From positions 212,437 through 276,436 of the forward strand of contig DIWR01000011.1 of NCBI GenBank assembly GCA_002428495.1: a stretch of 64,000 nucleotides of DNA. The letters are read 5' to 3'. The translations under genes and the position numbers were made by a program. Positions 1 through 8,643 of this stretch are shown piece after piece (the first letter of the stretch is position 1; every line of letters begins with the position of its first letter). Below the pieces are notes generated by a model. It saw only the letters and a program-made list of their open reading frames with translations, searched no databases and was not told the origin of the DNA. Origin of the DNA: Synergistaceae bacterium UBA6101 (lineage in GTDB: Bacteria > Synergistota > Synergistia > Synergistales > Synergistaceae).

Positions 1-813
1 TGTGCTGGCAAAAAGCACAACTGTCGCTCCGACTGTCGGCACATCAGCTTTAAGGAAGTTGTAAGCGCTCTTGGGGATAGTTGTTGAATATGTTCCAAGA
101 GCTTCATTTACCTTTTTCTGTCCTGCAGGCGTCATAGGAAGAAGGTTGAGCTTCAGAGTCGTACCAGCATCAGTAACATGGCTTGAGGGGACCTGAATAA
201 CGTTGCTGTATGCCTCGATCTTTCCGTCCCTCATAAGGTCAAGGGATGAGCCCATCGAGCTGTTTTTGACCAGACCACCCATTTTCTCGATCTCTGCTGC
301 TTCTATGCCTTCAGCCTTGATGACCTCTTTTCCAACGATGTCCATGAAGGAATCCTTGGTATTGAAGTAAACTTTCAAGGGGTATTTTTTATCCTTCAAA
401 TCAGCAAATGTGTTTATTCCTATATCCGACTTAATGATAAAATGTTCTACTGCACCCTTGTAAAGGACACATAGTGCCCTCAGGTTTTCCATTTTATCCT
501 TAAACGGAGGTGTACCTTTTGCCGCCATGTTGATCAGCTGAGCATGAGCTATACCAAGTTGTACCTTACCCCTTGAGACAAGTGCGAGGTTTGCTGCTTC
601 CTGCCCTACTTCATAAGCTGTATTTGATCCCGGGTAACTGCGCCTGATTACTTCTCCAACACCTTCTCCGATAGCTGCCCAAGCTCCTCCTATAGACCCT
701 CCGCAAATAGCCAGATCTACCTTTTTGACTTCAGCCGAGGCTGTTGGGACGTTTCCGGCAAGAAATGCGAAAACCATTACAAACATGATGAATCCAACAA
801 TGATTTTTTTCAT
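1..813 (-). CDS. TAXI-type TRAP transporter solute-binding protein, C-terminus cut by window edge
   Basis: Periplasmic substrate-binding component of a tripartite (TRAP) uptake system of the TAXI family. The start at 813 has a good Shine-Dalgarno (GAGGAGG, about 8 nt upstream). The N-terminus is a typical signal peptide: two lysines, a hydrophobic stretch, then a likely cleavage near residue 27 (TASA/EVKK). The mature start (DLAICGGSIGGAWAAIGEG) matches the TAXI opening, where a glycine/serine-rich loop follows the first strand. Only 271 codons are in the window. The gene lies last in the catabolic cluster, so the transporter probably imports the substrate of that pathway. Family call is secure; the ligand is unknown. 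Confidence 0.88.
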   Translation of the reverse strand, partial: MKKIIVGFIMFVMVFAFLAGNVPTASAEVKKVDLAICGGSIGGAWAAIGEGVGEVIRRSYPGSNTAYEVGQEAANLALVSRGKVQLGIAHAQLINMAAKGTPPFKDKMENLRALCVLYKGAVEHFIIKSDIGINTFADLKDKKYPLKVYFNTKDSFMDIVGKEVIKAEGIEAAEIEKMGGLVKNSSMGSSLDLMRDGKIEAYSNVIQVPSSHVTDAGTTLKLNLLPMTPAGQKKVNEALGTYSTTIPKSAYNFLKADVPTVGATVVLFAST

Positions 814-887
814 ACAATGTTCCTCCTCTCAAATTATGTGCATATAGCACCTTGCAATTAATGTGATCAACACATTAAAACCTGAAT

Positions 888-2411
888 TTAGTCTTTCAGC
901 TCAGTAAACTCGTATCTTCCTTCTGCCAGGACATCTTCCTTTGTTCTCATGGCGTGTAAGTGACCTTTGATATCCTCGTATGTTTTTACCGTCATCGTAT
1001 ATTCGATCGGGGCAAGGACTGCAGGCGAGGCAGTATAGTTGAACGGATGCTCGATCATTTTTTCTACGTCAGCAAGGAATGTAATGCCGCCTCCGGGCAT
1101 GATGAAAGTCGGGGCGCCAGCTATCGTGAGATTTGCATCTCCTTTGTGGACTGCCTTTGTGATCCGGATAGGATCAACAGTGACGCCTGCTCTTGCGCTG
1201 CCTCCAACTCCGGCGTAATACATAGCTGAAACCCTGCTGTCTTCGCAACACCCGGCAGCCATCTTTCTGAATTCTTCCATTTCAGGGGAGATCACGGCAG
1301 GCTTCACTGTTCCGTCTTCCTGGATCTCGAAAAGCGCGATCTTTCTCCATGTCGTTTCAGCAACCAGGATCTTCATACCGGGTTTGGCTATGCTCATATC
1401 AATGTCTTTGATCGCCTCAATAGGATCTTTGATGTTAGTTCCGCCCCAACCGTCTCCGTGTTCAAAGAAATAGCGTCCGTTTGTGGCTAGGCGGCCGACA
1501 GGGGTCACTCCGCTGTACGGTTTCTGTTCTGCCCCGGCGGGATGTTTCGTAAAGAGGCCGGTGATATGGTGGTCAAGTATTATTGCTTCATCTATTAGAG
1601 GGGCGAGGGAACGGGCAAAAAGTCCGCAGCAGGCTCCGCCGCAGCCGACTCTCATCTTGTCATCAACTTCTCCGTTGATCACCGGATGTTCTCCTACCTG
1701 AAGCTCCAGTTTGCACCCGCCGTCGACCGTAAGTTTTACTTTTTCTTTGTTTCCAAGCTCTGCCATAGTCTTGACAACGTACATTCCGTCAGGACCCTTT
1801 ACCTTGTTAACTCCTCCCAGGATAAGGATGTGAGAACCGTACTGTTCGGTCGTCACTATGCCGACTACGCGGCCGTCGCGGCGCACCAACGCACCTTCGT
1901 CACCGACATGGGCGTTCGAGTCGATTTTCACCATCATGGAACTGTATGATACGGGAGCTTCCGTGACGACCGTTACAACATCAAAACCATCACGTTTTTC
2001 TGTAACTATATAAGGAGCAGGCTTGTAGTCCGGATAAGCTGCACCTGCACCTACTGCAGAGACTATCGGTTTTGTTATGGCGATCTTTTCAGGATCGACC
2101 TTTGTGTTTGTCGGTATCTGAAGCGGTCTTACAAGCACAAGCTGCCCGGACTCATTTTTGAATCTTTTACAGGCCCCTTCCTTGCCTTCGGGTATACGGC
2201 ACTTGACGCCGCAGTTGCGGCACAGCAGTGTATCAGAAGCGACGGCATCTTCAGACAGTGCATCGAATTTACAATACTTGATGCAGGTGACACAGTGGAC
2301 ACAGTTATCGTTTACGACAGCCTTATTGTCCACGACTTTTATCGCATCCGATGGACATACCTGCTCACAGGCCTTACACCCTATGCATTTTTCAACATTT
2401 ACTCTTATCAT
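888..2411 (-). CDS. Ferredoxin-type reductase resembling 6-hydroxynicotinate reductase
   Basis: A 507-residue iron-sulfur protein. Residues 9-20 (CIGCKACEQVCP) and about 37-48 (CVHCVTCIKYCK) form a two-[4Fe-4S] ferredoxin module, followed by a further cysteine group (CRNCGVKC, about 64-71). The large remaining domain carries glycine/cysteine-rich motifs (GCGGACCGLF, AAGCCEDSR). From memory of the family this architecture matches ferredoxin-dependent 6-hydroxynicotinate reductase (EC 1.3.7.1) of nicotinate fermenters such as Eubacterium barkeri. The true ring substrate here is not known. Start at 2411 has GGAGGAG upstream. It follows the ammonia-lyase gene after a hairpin at 2466-2507. The next cluster genes are consistent with ring opening and deamination, which supports a catabolic reductase. 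Confidence 0.6.
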   Translation of the reverse strand: MIRVNVEKCIGCKACEQVCPSDAIKVVDNKAVVNDNCVHCVTCIKYCKFDALSEDAVASDTLLCRNCGVKCRIPEGKEGACKRFKNESGQLVLVRPLQIPTNTKVDPEKIAITKPIVSAVGAGAAYPDYKPAPYIVTEKRDGFDVVTVVTEAPVSYSSMMVKIDSNAHVGDEGALVRRDGRVVGIVTTEQYGSHILILGGVNKVKGPDGMYVVKTMAELGNKEKVKLTVDGGCKLELQVGEHPVINGEVDDKMRVGCGGACCGLFARSLAPLIDEAIILDHHITGLFTKHPAGAEQKPYSGVTPVGRLATNGRYFFEHGDGWGGTNIKDPIEAIKDIDMSIAKPGMKILVAETTWRKIALFEIQEDGTVKPAVISPEMEEFRKMAAGCCEDSRVSAMYYAGVGGSARAGVTVDPIRITKAVHKGDANLTIAGAPTFIMPGGGITFLADVEKMIEHPFNYTASPAVLAPIEYTMTVKTYEDIKGHLHAMRTKEDVLAEGRYEFTELKD

Positions 2412-2465
2412 TTATTCCACTCCTCCAAAAAAGGGGCTTTAATGATCAAAAAAATATGAAGAAAA

Positions 2466-2507
2466 CTCGGCAATGATACTATGATATTTTTAAGCGTCAT
2501 TGCCGAG
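2466..2507 (-). terminator. Hairpin between ammonia-lyase and reductase genes
   Basis: CTCGGCAATGA at 2466-2476 is the exact inverse of TCATTGCCGAG at 2497-2507, with a 20-nt loop. Read on the minus strand the stem is followed by a T-rich stretch, so it could be a partial terminator or an mRNA-stabilising hairpin that sets the ratio of the two flanking genes. Confidence 0.6.
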
Positions 2508-2528
2508 GGGGAAAACAATGATTTCTTT

Positions 2529-3779
2529 TTAGATAGTTTTATCCATTTTTGCTTTGAGGATGGCCAGCAGACGCTCCTGCTCGTTGCTGACGATCATCAC
2601 GCCTTCATCAACACCCATTCCGGGCTTCCCTGCCATTGCGAAGGGCTTTGTCGCTACTGCAAGGTTTGCGCAGACCAGTGCAGATTTGTCGGTCTCATTG
2701 CAGGTGCCGCCCTGGTAGGCTAGCACACCGTTCTTTTTGCAGTAGAGAACTGCTTCAATGATGTTGTTGATGCCGCCAAGGTCTATGGTCTTGACCTGGA
2801 CCATGTCAGCTCCCTTGGCATCCACCCACTCAACTATCTCTTCATATGTGTTCGCATACTCGTCTATGATGAGCTTCAATCTGCATCCTGCTTCGTCAAG
2901 ACGTTTGCGGAGGTATTTCATGCCTTCGAGCTGTTTGGCATTTGACTTGAGGTCAATCGGCATTTCGATGAAAACTTCATAGGGCTCACATGCTTCTGCA
3001 ACCTTAAGAAGATAATCGAACACCTTGTCAAGGTCGTCGTTGAATGCATAACCCATGCAGCCGTATACGTCATAGCGCATAACAGGTTTGTAATCAGCGT
3101 CACCGATCTCTTTTATACGGTTCCCCACCCACTTCACCCAGTCAAGGAACTTCTGTCCGTCTTTGCCGAGCTTCTCTTCGACGTTGTTTATCAGTCCGTG
3201 GGGCATCATGCCGACTTTTTTGAGGATCATTTTGTCAACGTTGGTATAACGCTCGTCGCCTGACTGTGCATTTATACGTACAGGTGTGAGATCTGCCTTC
3301 AGGCCGTATTCATTCATTACAACTTCGCACATGGTGAGCTTCTGCTCGTATGCAACAGTTTCAAGAATGGCCTGGGTCACTCCGTAGCGGATGGATGCAG
3401 GAAGCTGATAGCCGTCAAATACTGCATGGTCAAATCTTTCCGCTGTTGATTTGAATTCTTTGATGTCCATGCCTTCAAAATAAGGGACAACGTGCTTCTC
3501 AATAACCTTGATAAGTGCATCTGCTGTGTTGGGAACTTCCCTGCCGCCGCTTGCAGCATATTGTGCGACTGCGCAGTCTCCGTAAACGATCTTGCCGTCT
3601 TCAAGCACAAACATTACAGAAACAGCTACACCTGGCTGTCTTATCGACTTAAAGCCGGGGGTTACAGGCTCGCCTTTGTAAACAAAACCGTCAGATTTTG
3701 CTCCTGCTTTTATTGCCTGCTTGTCGTCCATATAAAAGCCTGTAAGTGCTTTGGAACAGATTACCTTTTTTACCTTCAT
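2529..3779 (-). CDS. Methylaspartate ammonia-lyase
   Basis: Enolase-superfamily lyase (EC 4.3.1.2) that removes ammonia from (2S,3S)-3-methylaspartate to give mesaconate. The 416-residue length fits the family (about 413). Visible family residues are the PHGLINNVEEKLG block carrying the active-site histidine, the three metal-ligand regions (YDVYG, FIEMPIDL, LIIDEY), the catalytic lysine in MVQVKTIDLGG, and the C-terminal KPGMGVDEGVMIV motif. In glutamate fermenters the gene usually sits beside glutamate mutase; no mutase is visible here. Instead it sits with a reductase, an amidohydrolase and a class I hydro-lyase. The hydro-lyase could take mesaconate on to citramalate. The substrate may therefore be 3-methylaspartate or a related amino acid made by this pathway. 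Confidence 0.9.
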   Translation of the reverse strand: MKVKKVICSKALTGFYMDDKQAIKAGAKSDGFVYKGEPVTPGFKSIRQPGVAVSVMFVLEDGKIVYGDCAVAQYAASGGREVPNTADALIKVIEKHVVPYFEGMDIKEFKSTAERFDHAVFDGYQLPASIRYGVTQAILETVAYEQKLTMCEVVMNEYGLKADLTPVRINAQSGDERYTNVDKMILKKVGMMPHGLINNVEEKLGKDGQKFLDWVKWVGNRIKEIGDADYKPVMRYDVYGCMGYAFNDDLDKVFDYLLKVAEACEPYEVFIEMPIDLKSNAKQLEGMKYLRKRLDEAGCRLKLIIDEYANTYEEIVEWVDAKGADMVQVKTIDLGGINNIIEAVLYCKKNGVLAYQGGTCNETDKSALVCANLAVATKPFAMAGKPGMGVDEGVMIVSNEQERLLAILKAKMDKTI

Positions 3780-3852
3780 CTAAAATCATTTCCCTTCTGT
3801 TTTTTACTGAAAATTACCTTGTATAAGGTTAAAACTAGTGTTTAATTTCTAA

Positions 3853-5202
3853 TTAGCGAATTACCTTGCCGTCTTTTGCTGCCAGTTTGCCGCCAATGTA
3901 GACTCTCTCTACATTTTTTAGCGTAGGATATTCTGTTACAACTATGTCTGCCGTGTAGCTTTCCTTGATAAGGCCAAGGTTCGGGGCAAGGCGCGGGAGC
4001 ACTTCTGCGACTCTTGCAGTTCCTTGGTACACAGCTTTGGCAAGCCCAACAAGCTTCTCTTCTAACGCTGCATGCTGGATAGCCTCAAGCATGGAATCGC
4101 TCTTTCCTGCGGCGAAGTCTGTCGATATTATGTCTACCAGGTCATTTTCGTAGAATGCGAAGAGGTTCTCCGGTGTTGCAACAAGTGCCTTTGCGCCCCA
4201 TGGATCGTGGACAGCGGCATCAAGGACCACTCCCGGGAACTGTTTGAGGTAGCGGCCATTTTCTACACACTCATCCTTAGTGAAAAGGTAGTTTGAATGG
4301 CAGCATATCAGTGTATTGAGTCCCATTTTGGCGATTTCATGGACGATATGCTTTGATGTAGGTGCGTTGTGGATCATGAGCGGTACGTTGTATCTTTTTG
4401 CAAGGATCGCTGCCTCACGGTATCCGTCAAGTGCAACTTTTACAGAGGCCAGTGTGGTCTTGTAAACGATATCCTTCGTCTCTTCCGGTGTAAGGAAACT
4501 GTCAAGCTTAGCGTCTTTCAGGGCCTGCGCGACCCTGTCGCGGTCGTAGTAAGATTCCTCAATGTAGCGTCCAAGGACTGAGAGCTTCATCGCCCTTGCC
4601 TGAAGGTAGTCGATGTCCTTACCCTTGCGCTCCTTTACCGCCCTGGGGATGTAGAGGTAGTCCTGCCCGCCGCCTCCCAGGGTGTGTCCGCCTCCGACTT
4701 CGCCTATGCAGATGGCGCCTTCTGAAAGCATCTTCTCGACTGTCATTTCGTTATGTTTTTCGAGGAAGCCCTTTCCATCACAGAGTTCTCCGGCGTGATA
4801 GTTCGTGGGGGCGTGTGTAGTGGCTGCCTTTATCCTGATCGGGTGGACCTTCTGGGTCTCCCTGACCTCGTCCATTGTTACAAAACCATCTATATTGAGA
4901 ACGGTCGTGTGTCCCTGAAGCAGGCTGCGGTCAAGATGGCTCATGATGAATTCGTCGCCGTAGTTGACACATCCGCTGGCAAACATCGGCCCGAAGGTTA
5001 TGCCGTGCTGATGGTGGTTTATCATTCCGGGCATTACGCATTTTCCTGTGCAGTCTATAACTTCCTCTGCATAGGATTCCAGGTTCTCATCATAGCTCAG
5101 AGTGACGTCCATTATCAGACCGTCGGCTTCGATAACGTTTCCTCTCTCAAGTACTGTCTTTCCGTCTCCTGTTACTACTGTGCCGTTCTTAAAAATCTTC
5201 AT
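3853..5202 (-). CDS. Amidohydrolase-superfamily protein (possible ring-opening hydrolase)
   Basis: A 449-residue metal-dependent hydrolase with the (beta/alpha)8 amidohydrolase pattern. It shows an HxH-type pair in MINHHQHG (about residues 61-68), further histidines in LMIHNAPTSKH and LICCHSN, and a late aspartate in IISTDFAAGKSD. The N-terminal strand domain (FKNGTVVTGDGKTVLERGN) and C-terminal return strand (ADIVVTEYPTL) are typical. A GEVGGGH motif is shared in style with enamidase of nicotinate fermentation, but overall length differs, so I name only the superfamily. RBS GGGGG lies just before the start. Its place between hydro-lyase and ammonia-lyase genes suggests cyclic amide or imine opening. 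Confidence 0.75.
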   Translation of the reverse strand: MKIFKNGTVVTGDGKTVLERGNVIEADGLIMDVTLSYDENLESYAEEVIDCTGKCVMPGMINHHQHGITFGPMFASGCVNYGDEFIMSHLDRSLLQGHTTVLNIDGFVTMDEVRETQKVHPIRIKAATTHAPTNYHAGELCDGKGFLEKHNEMTVEKMLSEGAICIGEVGGGHTLGGGGQDYLYIPRAVKERKGKDIDYLQARAMKLSVLGRYIEESYYDRDRVAQALKDAKLDSFLTPEETKDIVYKTTLASVKVALDGYREAAILAKRYNVPLMIHNAPTSKHIVHEIAKMGLNTLICCHSNYLFTKDECVENGRYLKQFPGVVLDAAVHDPWGAKALVATPENLFAFYENDLVDIISTDFAAGKSDSMLEAIQHAALEEKLVGLAKAVYQGTARVAEVLPRLAPNLGLIKESYTADIVVTEYPTLKNVERVYIGGKLAAKDGKVIR

Positions 5203-5252
5203 TGCACTACCCCCTGATATTTTTTAAGCTTTTTATTTTTTTAAGCTTTTAT

Positions 5253-6113
5253 CTAAGCTTCAAACTCCCACTCAGCACGACGTGGATCAAAACAGCAACC
5301 CAATCTCATTGAAACGACCCTGATGCCGCTTGCACGTTGTGGACCTACCTTGACAAAAGTTGCAAGAGCAGTTGTTTTTCCTCCAAGGCCCAAAGCACCG
5401 TAGCCTGCTTTATTGACTTCATCCGTTATCTTTTTTTCCATCTCAGACTGGACTGTGAAATTTCCCTTCGCCATTGCTTCCATGCTCAGTGAAGCAGCCT
5501 CAAGATTGCTCCGTCCGATACCAAAAGAGAGAATGCAGGGCAGACATCCCAGAAGCTTTGCACCTTCAACAGCCCATTCGATCATTTCGTTGACAACTGT
5601 ATCTACTGAATGCTTGTGGAAAACTCTCAGCGTCTTTCCCCTTATTTCCGGTCCGCCTCCGTACATCATCAGAGTAAGGCGGATCTTTTTACCGGAGATC
5701 CTTCTTATCTGCATCGGTGCCATCGCCAAGTCGGAGGAATCTTCTGAAAGACCGGCAGACTGGCTTATGCGTTCGTAATCATTTCCTTTGACTGCCATAG
5801 GCCTGCCAGGCAGCTTACGGAGTCCCTCAGCAACACCTTCCTCGACCGCACTGAAAAAACCTGCGGGAACGACAGCATCTTCACCTACTTCAACAAGTAC
5901 GTGAGGAATGCCTGTGTCATCGCAGAGAGGGAACACTTTATCCTCTGCTATCTCGGCATTCTTTATTATGTTATTGAGGACCCACTTTGCATGCTCGCTA
6001 TCCTCACTTTCAGCCGCTCTTTTATAAGCTTCAAGCTGGTCAGGTCTGAACACTGTACTGGCCTTGAGGAGTGTCTCCGCTGTTTTATCTACGATCTCTT
6101 TTCTGGTTATCAT
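5253..6113 (-). CDS. Class I fumarase-type hydro-lyase, alpha subunit
   Basis: A 286-residue iron-sulfur hydratase subunit of the class I fumarase / tartrate dehydratase alpha family. Typical features are FPLCDDTGIPHVLVE (about residues 60-75), the PAGFFSAVEEGV stretch, LTLMMYGGGPEIRGK, the cysteine-containing LLGCLPCILSFGIGRSN and the C-terminal GLGGKTTALATFVKVG. The cysteines are candidates for the [4Fe-4S] cluster. The beta subunit gene lies 19 nt upstream on the same strand. Members hydrate fumarate, tartrate-type acids or mesaconate. Linkage to methylaspartate ammonia-lyase favours mesaconate to citramalate, but fumarase cannot be excluded by sequence alone. Confidence 0.85.
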   Translation of the reverse strand: MITRKEIVDKTAETLLKASTVFRPDQLEAYKRAAESEDSEHAKWVLNNIIKNAEIAEDKVFPLCDDTGIPHVLVEVGEDAVVPAGFFSAVEEGVAEGLRKLPGRPMAVKGNDYERISQSAGLSEDSSDLAMAPMQIRRISGKKIRLTLMMYGGGPEIRGKTLRVFHKHSVDTVVNEMIEWAVEGAKLLGCLPCILSFGIGRSNLEAASLSMEAMAKGNFTVQSEMEKKITDEVNKAGYGALGLGGKTTALATFVKVGPQRASGIRVVSMRLGCCFDPRRAEWEFEA

Positions 6114-6132
6114 CCGATTTACCTCTGTTCAG

Positions 6133-6639
6133 TTATTTGTCGTATATAGACTCACCGTGCGCGATCGCAACGATGGCCGGGAAATTCTCAACTTCTATTT
6201 CGTGAAGTGCCTCCATTCCCTCTTCAGGGAATGCTACGACCCGCCTGCTCTTTATAGAGGCGGTCAGAAATGCGGTGGAAGGAGGTGTCACAAGAAATAT
6301 TGAATTATATTTTTTCAGAGCCTCTGTTGTCTCTTTCTTAAGGCTTCCCTTGCCGATGTGCATTTTTATCCCTGCTTCAGAAAGTGCCGGAATACTTCCC
6401 TCAATGTCTACCTTATTGCTTGAAGTGGGGCCTATTCCTGCCGGGCTCACTGCAGTATGAAAAACAGCGCCTCCTGTCAGGTGGATGCCCTTTTCTTCGC
6501 ATGTTCCCTCTTCGATACACTTGACTATTTTAGGAAGGACTGCATCTCTGCCGGTAAATATCTTCCCTGTTATTTCTACCATGTCGTAAATCTTCAGCTG
6601 GTTGATCACGTTGTCATCAACAGGCATATTGATTTGCAT
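6133..6639 (-). CDS. Class I fumarase-type hydro-lyase, beta subunit
   Basis: Beta-type swivel subunit of a two-subunit class I hydro-lyase. Family motifs are YDMVEITGKIFTGRDAVLP, the GAVFHTAVSPAGIGPTSSNK substrate loop and HIGKGSLKKETTEALKKY. I place the start at ATG 6639 (MQINMPVDD), which has AAGAGGG about 10 nt upstream; a TTG at 6660 would add seven residues. This is the first gene of the minus-strand catabolic operon and is followed by the alpha subunit. A promoter (6717-6744) and a palindrome (6675-6693) lie directly upstream. Confidence 0.85.
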   Translation of the reverse strand: MQINMPVDDNVINQLKIYDMVEITGKIFTGRDAVLPKIVKCIEEGTCEEKGIHLTGGAVFHTAVSPAGIGPTSSNKVDIEGSIPALSEAGIKMHIGKGSLKKETTEALKKYNSIFLVTPPSTAFLTASIKSRRVVAFPEEGMEALHEIEVENFPAIVAIAHGESIYDK

Positions 6640-6674
6640 ACTGTTTTTCCCTCTTTTCAACTTACCCTCTTTAC

Positions 6675-6693
6675 ATATCCATATTATGGATAT
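6675..6693. promoter_or_regulatory. Palindromic operator candidate
   Basis: ATATCCATATTATGGATAT is a perfect 9-1-9 palindrome. It lies between the -10 element of the catabolic operon and its first gene, the position expected for a repressor site. The divergent IclR-family gene is the obvious candidate ligand. Confidence 0.6.
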
Positions 6694-6716
6694 ATTATCT
6701 TGTATGTGGTTATTCT

Positions 6717-6744
6717 ATAATACAGGTTATTTGATCTGTGTCAA
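6717..6744 (-). promoter_or_regulatory. Promoter of the catabolic operon
   Basis: On the minus strand TTGACA (6739-6744) is followed after 16 nt by TATTAT (6717-6722): a near-consensus sigma-70-type promoter that reads into the hydro-lyase beta gene. Confidence 0.65.
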
Positions 6745-6880
6745 TATAATTTGTTTTTGATTTGTCTGTATTGGGAAGAATTTTTATCGCTGGGTATAAC
6801 CAAAACCCAAACTATAGGAAGTAAGTTAAAATATTTATAAAGAGATAAAATATCCAATGGCTTGGATCGGAGAGGAAGAA

Positions 6881-7744
6881 ATGGTCAAAAAAGAAAATGA
6901 GAATCTTGAAAATGGTACCCAATCGATAGAAAGGGCACTTTCTGTTTTAAACTGCTTTACAAGGGGAACAGAAGATCTTTCTCTTACAGAGATATCAAAG
7001 ATCGTAGATATACCATATTCAACAGCATCGAGAATAACCGGGATCCTTGAAAAGGAATCTTTCCTATATCGGGACAAACACTCCAAGAGGTTCAGCCTGG
7101 GTCGTAAAGTCTACTCTCTGGGCTATTGCGCGAAGCAAAACGATTTTATCCTTAAGGTCGTACACCCGTATCTTGAGAGTCTCAGGGACCAGTGTGGTGA
7201 AACTGCGCTTGTTTACGTAAGGGAAGGTGACTACCGCATATTATTGGAAAAAGCTTCTGCGTTCCACAATTTTAAATTTTCTCCTACCGTCGGATCAAAG
7301 TACGTAATATGGGCTGGTGCCGGAGGAAGAGGTTTCCTTGCATTTGCAGATCCGGAAGAACGGAACAGGATGATAAGCGAGAGCAGGCAGCTGACTCCGT
7401 ATACAACTACTGAAAAAAAGAAAATGATGAGGGATCTCTACCATACATGCAAGTACGGGTACTGTTACTGTGAAAACGAATATCAGGAAGGATTCTCGTC
7501 CATTGCCGGACCAGTCGTCGACAATACTAACTCTATCCTTTGCACTATAGCTGTTACAGGACCGACCACCAGATTCAAGTCCGATATTCTGGAAGGGTTA
7601 AAGAAACGCATCCCCGAATACTGTCTTGAAATCTCCAAAACATTCGGCTGGACTGAAAACCTCAGTGAACCCGGAATAATGTTCCGAAGCCCCTCTTTTG
7701 ACAACATAGTTTCAGAACTGGACGGCATGGACGCTTTAAAATAA
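6881..7744 (+). CDS. IclR-family transcriptional regulator
   Basis: A DNA-binding regulator with an N-terminal winged helix (about residues 12-70: SIERALSVLNCF, LTEISKIVDIPYSTASRI) and a C-terminal IclR effector domain (GETALVYVREGDYRILLEK; FSSIAGPVVD). I choose ATG 6881 because GGAGAGG lies 5 nt upstream; an in-frame ATG at 6857 would add eight residues but has no RBS. Length from 6881 is 287 residues, slightly long for the family. It is divergent from the catabolic operon and probably controls it in response to the substrate or an intermediate. Confidence 0.9.
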   Translation: MVKKENENLENGTQSIERALSVLNCFTRGTEDLSLTEISKIVDIPYSTASRITGILEKESFLYRDKHSKRFSLGRKVYSLGYCAKQNDFILKVVHPYLESLRDQCGETALVYVREGDYRILLEKASAFHNFKFSPTVGSKYVIWAGAGGRGFLAFADPEERNRMISESRQLTPYTTTEKKKMMRDLYHTCKYGYCYCENEYQEGFSSIAGPVVDNTNSILCTIAVTGPTTRFKSDILEGLKKRIPEYCLEISKTFGWTENLSEPGIMFRSPSFDNIVSELDGMDALK

Positions 7745-7889
7745 GTCAACAGTCAGAGTTATCCGGTTTATCAGAGCTATAAGTTCGGAGCTTTCGCAGT
7801 CCATGAAATCAGGGCAAATACATGGTTATGCAACATAACAACAGTCCAAGATTTTGTCCGCACCCCCGTCTATCCTAGATTTTGTGTAA

Positions 7890-8327
7890 AGTTATGTCGC
7901 AAAAGATGAAAACGAACGTCTTATGGCCGCCCTGATCGCCAGGGAAGAAGCATTCGCATCGGAACTCAAAGAAATATGGACCGCCCCGACAGAAGAGGAC
8001 TCACGTCGCCGGACGGAGCGTCTGACAGAAAAGCATGAAGAACGTTTTCCAAAGACGGTCAGGATACTTGAAGAAGGTCTTGATGATTCACTGGCTTTCT
8101 ATGGATTGGAGGACGTAGATCCAAGGAAAATATCTTCGACCAACATGCTGGAACGCCTTAACAAAGAGATCCGCAGGCGTACAAGATCGATCGGGATATT
8201 CCCTAACGCTGATTCATACATAAGGCTCGTGACGATCTACCTGATCGAATACTCGGAAGACTGGTCGGCGAACAGAGCATACTTAAGTCAAGGCTCGCTA
8301 CAAAAATTACCATCAAGAGCTGCGTAG
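7890..8327 (+). pseudogene. IS256-family transposase, C-terminal remnant
   Basis: About 145 codons open downstream of an in-frame stop at 7887-7889; the first methionine is at 7923. The sequence is the C-terminal third of a mutator/IS256 transposase: HEERFPKTVRILEEGLDD, then the diagnostic ISSTNMLERLNKEIRRRT and a GIFPNADSYIRLV block. The N-terminal two thirds, including most of the DDE catalytic core, are missing, so this is a dead copy. It marks the left edge of a decayed island. Confidence 0.85.
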
Positions 8328-8372
8328 GTTAACAGGAGTCCTAATGAAATTGCGAACTTAATTTGACACTAG

Positions 8373-8600
8373 CTGGATAACGTCAATAAAGCATGGAAAA
8401 CCGCCCTAAAAAAAGCAGAGATAGAAAACTTCCGTTGGCACGACATGCGCCATACCTTCGCAAGCAACCTTGTTATGTCCGGAGTGGATCTAAATACGGT
8501 CAGAGAGTTGCTGGGACATGCGGATCTTAAGATGACCCTGAGGTATGCCCACCTTGCCCCAAAGGTTAAAATGTCGGCGGTTGAGATGTTGGATGGGTGA
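8373..8600 (+). pseudogene. Tyrosine recombinase (integrase), C-terminal remnant
   Basis: Reading from 8373 in frame to TGA 8600 gives 75 residues that are the end of a phage-type integrase: WHDMRHTFASNLVMSG (box II H-x-x-R), LLGHADLKMTLRYAHLAP (catalytic His/Arg region and nucleophile Tyr). There is no start and the N-terminal and arm-binding domains are gone. It abuts the IS256 remnant, so the transposon end probably deleted the rest. It suggests that the island once integrated by site-specific recombination. Confidence 0.85.
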
Positions 8601-8643
8601 AACTCATCTTTTGATAAACGATGGGACCTTGGTTAACCTGACC

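Noticed and set aside
960..2442. Several plus-strand frames of 60-95 codons opposite the reductase gene
   Set aside because: They are antisense to a clear iron-sulfur reductase and have no start signals or family motifs.
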